From: Pseudomonadota bacterium
Lineage (GTDB): Bacteria > Pseudomonadota > Alphaproteobacteria > Rhizobiales > Beijerinckiaceae
NCBI GenBank assembly: GCA_023393655.1
Contig: JAEWKP010000129.1
Location: 1-29,342, forward strand
Direction: 5' to 3'
Length of the DNA: 29,342 bases
Position numbers and translations under genes: made by a program. This document shows, one piece after another, positions 28,363 to 29,342 of the stretch (within the stretch, counting starts at the first letter, position 1; each line of letters begins with the position of its first letter). Below the pieces are notes generated by a model that had not been told where the DNA came from, made no database searches, and saw only the letters and a program-made list of their open reading frames with translations.

Positions 28363-29181
28363 TTAGTTCTTCGTAGATTTCGTTCGCGATATTCGCCTTT
28401 TGAAGCGCTCAATGGCAGCTGGGGTTGCTGCCCTCGCAGATTCAAGCGTTGCCAGGTTTAGGACCTGTATTGCGATAGCCTGAGGGTCGTCGGTTAATTC
28501 TCTCAATCGAATCGAATCAATCAGGCCATCTCGCTGGTCAAAGGTTTCCTGCGCTCTCGCCTCGCAGCCGTAGCGAGCCACGAAATCCTGATGCCATTTC
28601 GCCAAGGCACCGGAGAACGTTCCTGTGGCAGTCGAGAGAAGAGCATCGCCAAGGAAATCGTAGTGTTTGTCGAGAAGCTCGATTGCTTCGCTTTTATCCA
28701 TCCTCGCGGCGTTTATCAGGATGTCTAAGGCGATAGAGACGAGTGCGCGTCCCTGCCACACGTCTCCGGGGTCTACCTTTCGTCCTCGGCGTGCTTTCGC
28801 CGGTTTCAGCCATTCACGAGGCCGGCCCTCGTCAAGCTCGGCTAGAGCCTGGGCCATCTCAATGAACTCCCCCACAACGGCATTTGGGAAGTCATTCGCG
28901 CGCATGTATTTAACGAGTGCGAAGAGCGCGACGAAGTATCGCCTGCGGTCACGCGGGATGAAGTCATCGTCTGGAAGGAAGAATGCCTTCTCCAGAGTGA
29001 GGATCAGGTCGGCCTTTGTTAGAAAGTGGCGTTTCGCCACATCTCGCGTGAATGCGCGACTAGCCAGCGGGTCTTGAATTGGCGGCGCGGTCTGCCAGCC
29101 AGTATCGGGACTCTGAGGGCCTAGCCGCAAGACTGCGCTTATGCTGGGAAACTTCACGGGCGCACCTTCGCCATACACCAT
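28363..29181 (-). CDS. Hypothetical 272-aa protein between integrase and excisionase
   Basis: A mostly helical soluble protein: AFTRDVAKRHFLTKADLILT, RYFVALFALVKYMRANDFPN, AVVGEFIEMAQALAELDEGR, VSIALDILINAARMDKSEAI, then FKRRISRTKS at the end. No catalytic motif is seen. The ATG at 29181 has no good ribosome site, while GTG at 29157 has GAAGG 7 bases upstream, so the protein may be 8 residues shorter. Genes in this spot of integrated elements often encode cargo such as immunity or defence proteins, so it deserves a look, but nothing in its sequence shows a function. Confidence 0.65.
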   Translation of the reverse strand: MVYGEGAPVKFPSISAVLRLGPQSPDTGWQTAPPIQDPLASRAFTRDVAKRHFLTKADLILTLEKAFFLPDDDFIPRDRRRYFVALFALVKYMRANDFPNAVVGEFIEMAQALAELDEGRPREWLKPAKARRGRKVDPGDVWQGRALVSIALDILINAARMDKSEAIELLDKHYDFLGDALLSTATGTFSGALAKWHQDFVARYGCEARAQETFDQRDGLIDSIRLRELTDDPQAIAIQVLNLATLESARAATPAAIERFKRRISRTKSTKN

Positions 29182-29261
29182 AGCGGGAAAGGATGAGGCA
29201 GGCGCGCGGTGCTTCGCGCTTTTCGATTGGCCGATCTAGCCCCATCCATCTCGATCCGATT

Positions 29262-29342
29262 TCAGCCGGCTTCCGGGGTTGTCATCGGATTTATCGTCGC
29301 GCCCTTCCGGAGTGTGTTGAGATAGTCTGCCCACCACAGCGC
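29262..29342 (-). CDS. C-terminal end of a probable tyrosine integrase (cut by window edge)
   Basis: The last 26 codons read ALWWADYLNTLRKGATINPM then TTPEAG and a stop. The W-A-D-Y-L-x-x-L-x-x-G-A-x-[IV]-x-P pattern is the usual tail of phage-type tyrosine recombinases in alphaproteobacteria. The catalytic part lies beyond the window, so the call rests on this tail plus the nearby excisionase gene. It is leftward, in the same direction as the whole replication module. Confidence 0.55.
   Translation of the reverse strand, partial: ALWWADYLNTLRKGATINPMTTPEAG

Overview
The window is GC-rich DNA from what looks like an alphaproteobacterium, most likely of the Hyphomicrobiales (rhizobia/Bosea/Methylobacterium-type). 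The evidence is a LexA box of the alphaproteobacterial GTTC-N7-GTTC form, a DUF3606 protein, and many short accessory proteins of a rhizobial-prophage type. This is family recognition by eye; no database was searched. No rRNA, tRNA, IS element or CRISPR array was found.

Layout. (1) 0-2.5 kb: small stress/accessory genes (YflT/GS17M-like protein, PepSY-like secreted protein, an acyl-carrier-like protein without the prosthetic-group serine, DUF3606). (2) 2.5-4.9 kb: a compact leftward SOS operon of four overlapping genes (unknown 84-aa protein, umuD, umuC, unknown 105-aa protein) behind a perfect LexA box. (3) 5.0-5.8 kb: three small rightward genes. (4) 5.8-8.8 kb: a leftward run of seven uncharacterised genes, two with exported-type N-termini, several linked by 4-nt overlaps. 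It is divergent from a small XRE-type regulator at 8.9 kb, and the intergenic region carries regularly spaced operator sites lying over a good promoter. (5) 9.1-12.0 kb: small exported proteins, an unknown 233-aa protein and a truncated ParB-like fragment.

(6) 12.2-19.3 kb: a rightward phage-type module: ribbon-helix-helix protein, small protein, an 810-aa virion protein with a lysozyme-like domain, a 957-aa ejection-type protein with an internal duplication, and two out-of-frame overlapping genes (HVHVHEGG and HGG motif proteins). (7) 19.4-24.1 kb: leftward accessory genes, including a secreted thermonuclease-like protein with a Cys at a catalytic Arg position, micro-proteins with strong ribosome binding sites, and a cluster of three iteron-like repeats. 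(8) 24.1-29.3 kb: a leftward replication/integration module: Rmf-like protein, P4-type primase-helicase, small genes, winged-helix protein, AlpA-type excisionase, an unknown 272-aa protein, and the last 26 codons of a probable tyrosine integrase cut by the window edge.

Together, 12-29 kb reads as an integrated phage-like element with late-type genes pointing right and early/replication genes pointing left. No capsid, portal or large terminase gene is visible, so it is a remnant, a satellite-like element, or incomplete because the window ends. The best candidates for something undescribed are the XRE-controlled seven-gene operon with its operator array, the two unknown partners of umuDC, and the perfect inverted tandem repeat beside the primase gene.
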